NCBI RefSeq assembly: GCF_900100265.1
Contig: NZ_LT629696.1
Location: 930,001 to 994,000, forward strand
Source of the DNA: Leifsonia sp. 466MF
GTDB lineage: Bacteria; Actinomycetota; Actinomycetes; Actinomycetales; Microbacteriaceae
Direction of reading: 5' to 3'
Length of the DNA: 64,000 nt
The position numbers were made by a program, and so were the translations under genes. How positions within the stretch are numbered: the stretch's first letter is position 1; every line of letters begins with the position of its first letter. The notes beneath the pieces were generated by a model, which was given only the letters and a program-made list of their open reading frames with translations, made no database searches and was not told the origin of the DNA. Below, piece after piece: positions 62,442-64,000 of the stretch.

Positions 62442-63626
62442 TCAGTCTTCGATCGGCCCGAGCCAGGCGTTCGCGACGGTGTTGTGCGCCGACTCGGCGT
62501 CGGAGGGATGGAAGATCCCGGCGAGAACATCGCGGTACAGGCGCCCCAGCTCGTTGCCGGCGAAGAAGGTGGAGCCGCCCGAGACGCGGATGGCCTGATC
62601 CACGACCCGCCGCGCGGTCTCGGTGGCCCGGACCTTCAGTCCGACCAGCTTCGGGAACCACAGCCGGCCGTGGTCGGCGAGGGTGTCGACGTCGCCGGCC
62701 AGCGCATCCAGCTGGGGGAGCAGAGCATCCTGCTCGATCGCGGCTTCGGCGACCCGCCACCGGATGTCCGGGTCGTTCGCGTAGCTGCGCCCGTCGTTCT
62801 TGAGGCTCGTGCGGCGGTGGGCCGCCTCGACCGCGAGATCGAGAGCCCGTGATCCGATGCCCGTGTAGACCGCGGCGAGCAGGATCTCGAAGTTCGCGAA
62901 GATGGCGAACACGAGCGGGTCGGGATTCGGACCGGGGTCGAGGCGCCGCACGACGCGGTCGGCAGTGGCCCGCGCACCGTCGAGCACCGTCGTGTTGCTC
63001 TGCGTCGCACGCATCCCGAGCGTGTCCCAGTCTTCCCGGATCTCGAAGCCGCCTCCGGTGCGCTCGATGAAGCCGTACACGATCTTGGGGGCGTCGTCGC
63101 TCGTGCTGTCGAGGCCCATCGTGCCCAGCCGGGTCCAGGCGGGGGAGAGGGATGTGAAGATCTTCCTGCCGTGGAACCGGTACGACCCGTCGGATTCCGG
63201 GCGCGCCTCCGTCGTCGAGCCGAACAGCACCAGGTCGTTGCCCGCCTCGCTGAGACCGAAGGCGAAGACTTCGCCCTGGCCGGCCTCCCGGAGCACGAAC
63301 TCCAGAGAGTCGTCGCCACGGTCGCGAAGTGTCTTGGCGATGCCCGTCCAGACCAGGTGCATGTTCACGGCGAGGGCGGTCGCGGGCGCGGCCCCGGCCA
63401 GGCGCGCCTGCAGGCGCGCGGTCTGCTGCAGGCTGAGCCCCAGGCCGCCGAACTCGGTCGGCACGAGGGCGCGGAGGTAACCTTCGTCGGCCAGTTCGGC
63501 GAAGTCTTCTGTGAAGAACCGGTTGTCGCGGTCGTAGCCGGCGGCTCGCTCCCGGATGCGGGAGAGGAGGTCGTCGGACAGCAGGGTGGTGTCGGGGGAG
63601 GTGTCGTGCTCGGTCACGTTCCTCAC
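62442..63626 (-). CDS. Acyl-CoA dehydrogenase family protein
   Basis: This 394-residue FAD flavoprotein has the acyl-CoA dehydrogenase layout: an N-terminal helical domain, the FAD-contacting FAFGLSEAGND (~125), FHGRKIFTSLSPA (~160) and a C-terminal helical bundle with VSGGSTFFAGNELGRLYRDV (~355). The substrate is unknown. Relatives include nitroalkane or sulfur-compound oxidases. The start is GTG (63626) or GTG 63617. It precedes the M24 peptidase gene. Confidence 0.8.
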   Translation of the reverse strand: MRNVTEHDTSPDTTLLSDDLLSRIRERAAGYDRDNRFFTEDFAELADEGYLRALVPTEFGGLGLSLQQTARLQARLAGAAPATALAVNMHLVWTGIAKTLRDRGDDSLEFVLREAGQGEVFAFGLSEAGNDLVLFGSTTEARPESDGSYRFHGRKIFTSLSPAWTRLGTMGLDSTSDDAPKIVYGFIERTGGGFEIREDWDTLGMRATQSNTTVLDGARATADRVVRRLDPGPNPDPLVFAIFANFEILLAAVYTGIGSRALDLAVEAAHRRTSLKNDGRSYANDPDIRWRVAEAAIEQDALLPQLDALAGDVDTLADHGRLWFPKLVGLKVRATETARRVVDQAIRVSGGSTFFAGNELGRLYRDVLAGIFHPSDAESAHNTVANAWLGPIED

Positions 63627-63694
63627 CCTAGGCGAGCGCGACCGAGCACGGCAGGCCTCCGGCTCTTCTGTGGAAAGCCGGAGGCTGTGGAGGA

Positions 63695-64000
63695 TTACTG
63701 GGCGGTGTAGCCGCCGTCGACCAGGTGGTAGCTGCCGGTGATGAAGCTCGCGGCATCCGAGGCGAGGAATACGACGAGCGCGGCGACCTCCTCCGGCTCG
63801 CCCAGACGGCCGAGCGCGTGCTTGCCCTCGAGGAACTTCAGGGCGTCCGCATCCAGATTCGATGCGACGAGCGGGGTGCGGATGAAGCCGGGGCCGACCG
63901 CGACGACGCGCACGTTCTGCCCGGCGTACTCGATCGCGGCGTTCTGCGTGAGGCCCAACAGGGCGTGCTTCGCGGTGACGTACGCGGAGGAGTTCGCGAA
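63695..64000 (-). CDS. Short-chain dehydrogenase/reductase, N-terminus outside the window
   Basis: Only the C-terminal 101 residues are present; the reading frame is open to the window edge. The catalytic YxxxK pair is in AYVTAKHALLGL, and NVRVVAVGPGFIRTPL, FITGSYHLVDGGYTAQ at the end are typical of classical SDRs. It lies 68 bases upstream of the acyl-CoA dehydrogenase gene on the same strand and may share an operon. Confidence 0.88.
   Translation of the reverse strand, partial: FANSSAYVTAKHALLGLTQNAAIEYAGQNVRVVAVGPGFIRTPLVASNLDADALKFLEGKHALGRLGEPEEVAALVVFLASDAASFITGSYHLVDGGYTAQ

Overview
The window is chromosomal DNA of a high-GC actinobacterium. It fits the family Microbacteriaceae best, probably Leifsonia or a close relative. 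The evidence is the frequent GTG and TTG starts, a DtxR/IdeR-type iron regulator, the actinobacterial order mscL-fmdB-5-FCL-galU-rimJ-sepX/glpR-tRNA-Ala, a DUF3027/serC/DUF2530 block, and DUF2510, DUF4190 and DUF6114/DUF6230 proteins. The genus is an inference. I see no rRNA, phage, insertion sequence, CRISPR array or replication origin.

Layout. (1) 1-4250: DUF3027, DUF2530, serC, an iron-dependent regulator, and an NlpC/P60 cell-wall hydrolase behind a structured 5' leader. (2) 4290-8700: an HNH endonuclease behind a leader ORF that contains an intrinsic terminator, two GNAT acetyltransferases, and a translationally coupled padR-DUF1048-ABC ATPase-permease operon with a long inverted-repeat operator. 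(3) 8752-15333: tRNA-Arg(CCT) followed by a cargo block of lower apparent GC. The block carries a zinc-hook ABC-type ATPase, an SRA-like/PD-(D/E)XK protein, a GIY-YIG/DUF2075 helicase and a MazG-like pyrophosphohydrolase. It reads as a defence island without a visible integrase. (4) 15334-24864: an orphan LuxR regulator, small membrane proteins, arfB, dinB, and a two-component system lying between two DUF4352-type surface proteins. (5) 25047-33735: a DHFR-like protein, an MFS exporter divergent from a MocR regulator, a large MalT-like LuxR regulator, and a rifampicin monooxygenase (rox) preceded by an exact 19-bp rifamycin-associated element. (6) 33840-46122: methyltransferases, an epoxide hydrolase, a DUF6230/DUF6114 operon with its TetR regulator and operator, a DsbA-like protein, two MFS genes and lipoproteins. 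(7) 46269-55027: a very large SF1-type helicase homologue that has lost both Walker motifs, then the conserved mscL-to-tRNA-Ala block. (8) 55096-64000: a TetR gene, an amino-acid exporter with its LysR regulator, a phosphotransferase/aminotransferase fusion, an M24 peptidase, an acyl-CoA dehydrogenase and a truncated SDR.

The signals most worth a second look are the defence block, the leader ORF with an embedded terminator before the HNH gene, the rox/RAE pair, the NlpC/P60 leader RNA, the pseudo-helicase, and long intergenic palindromes that recur mostly between convergent genes. No searches were run. All family names are by recognition of motifs and layout.
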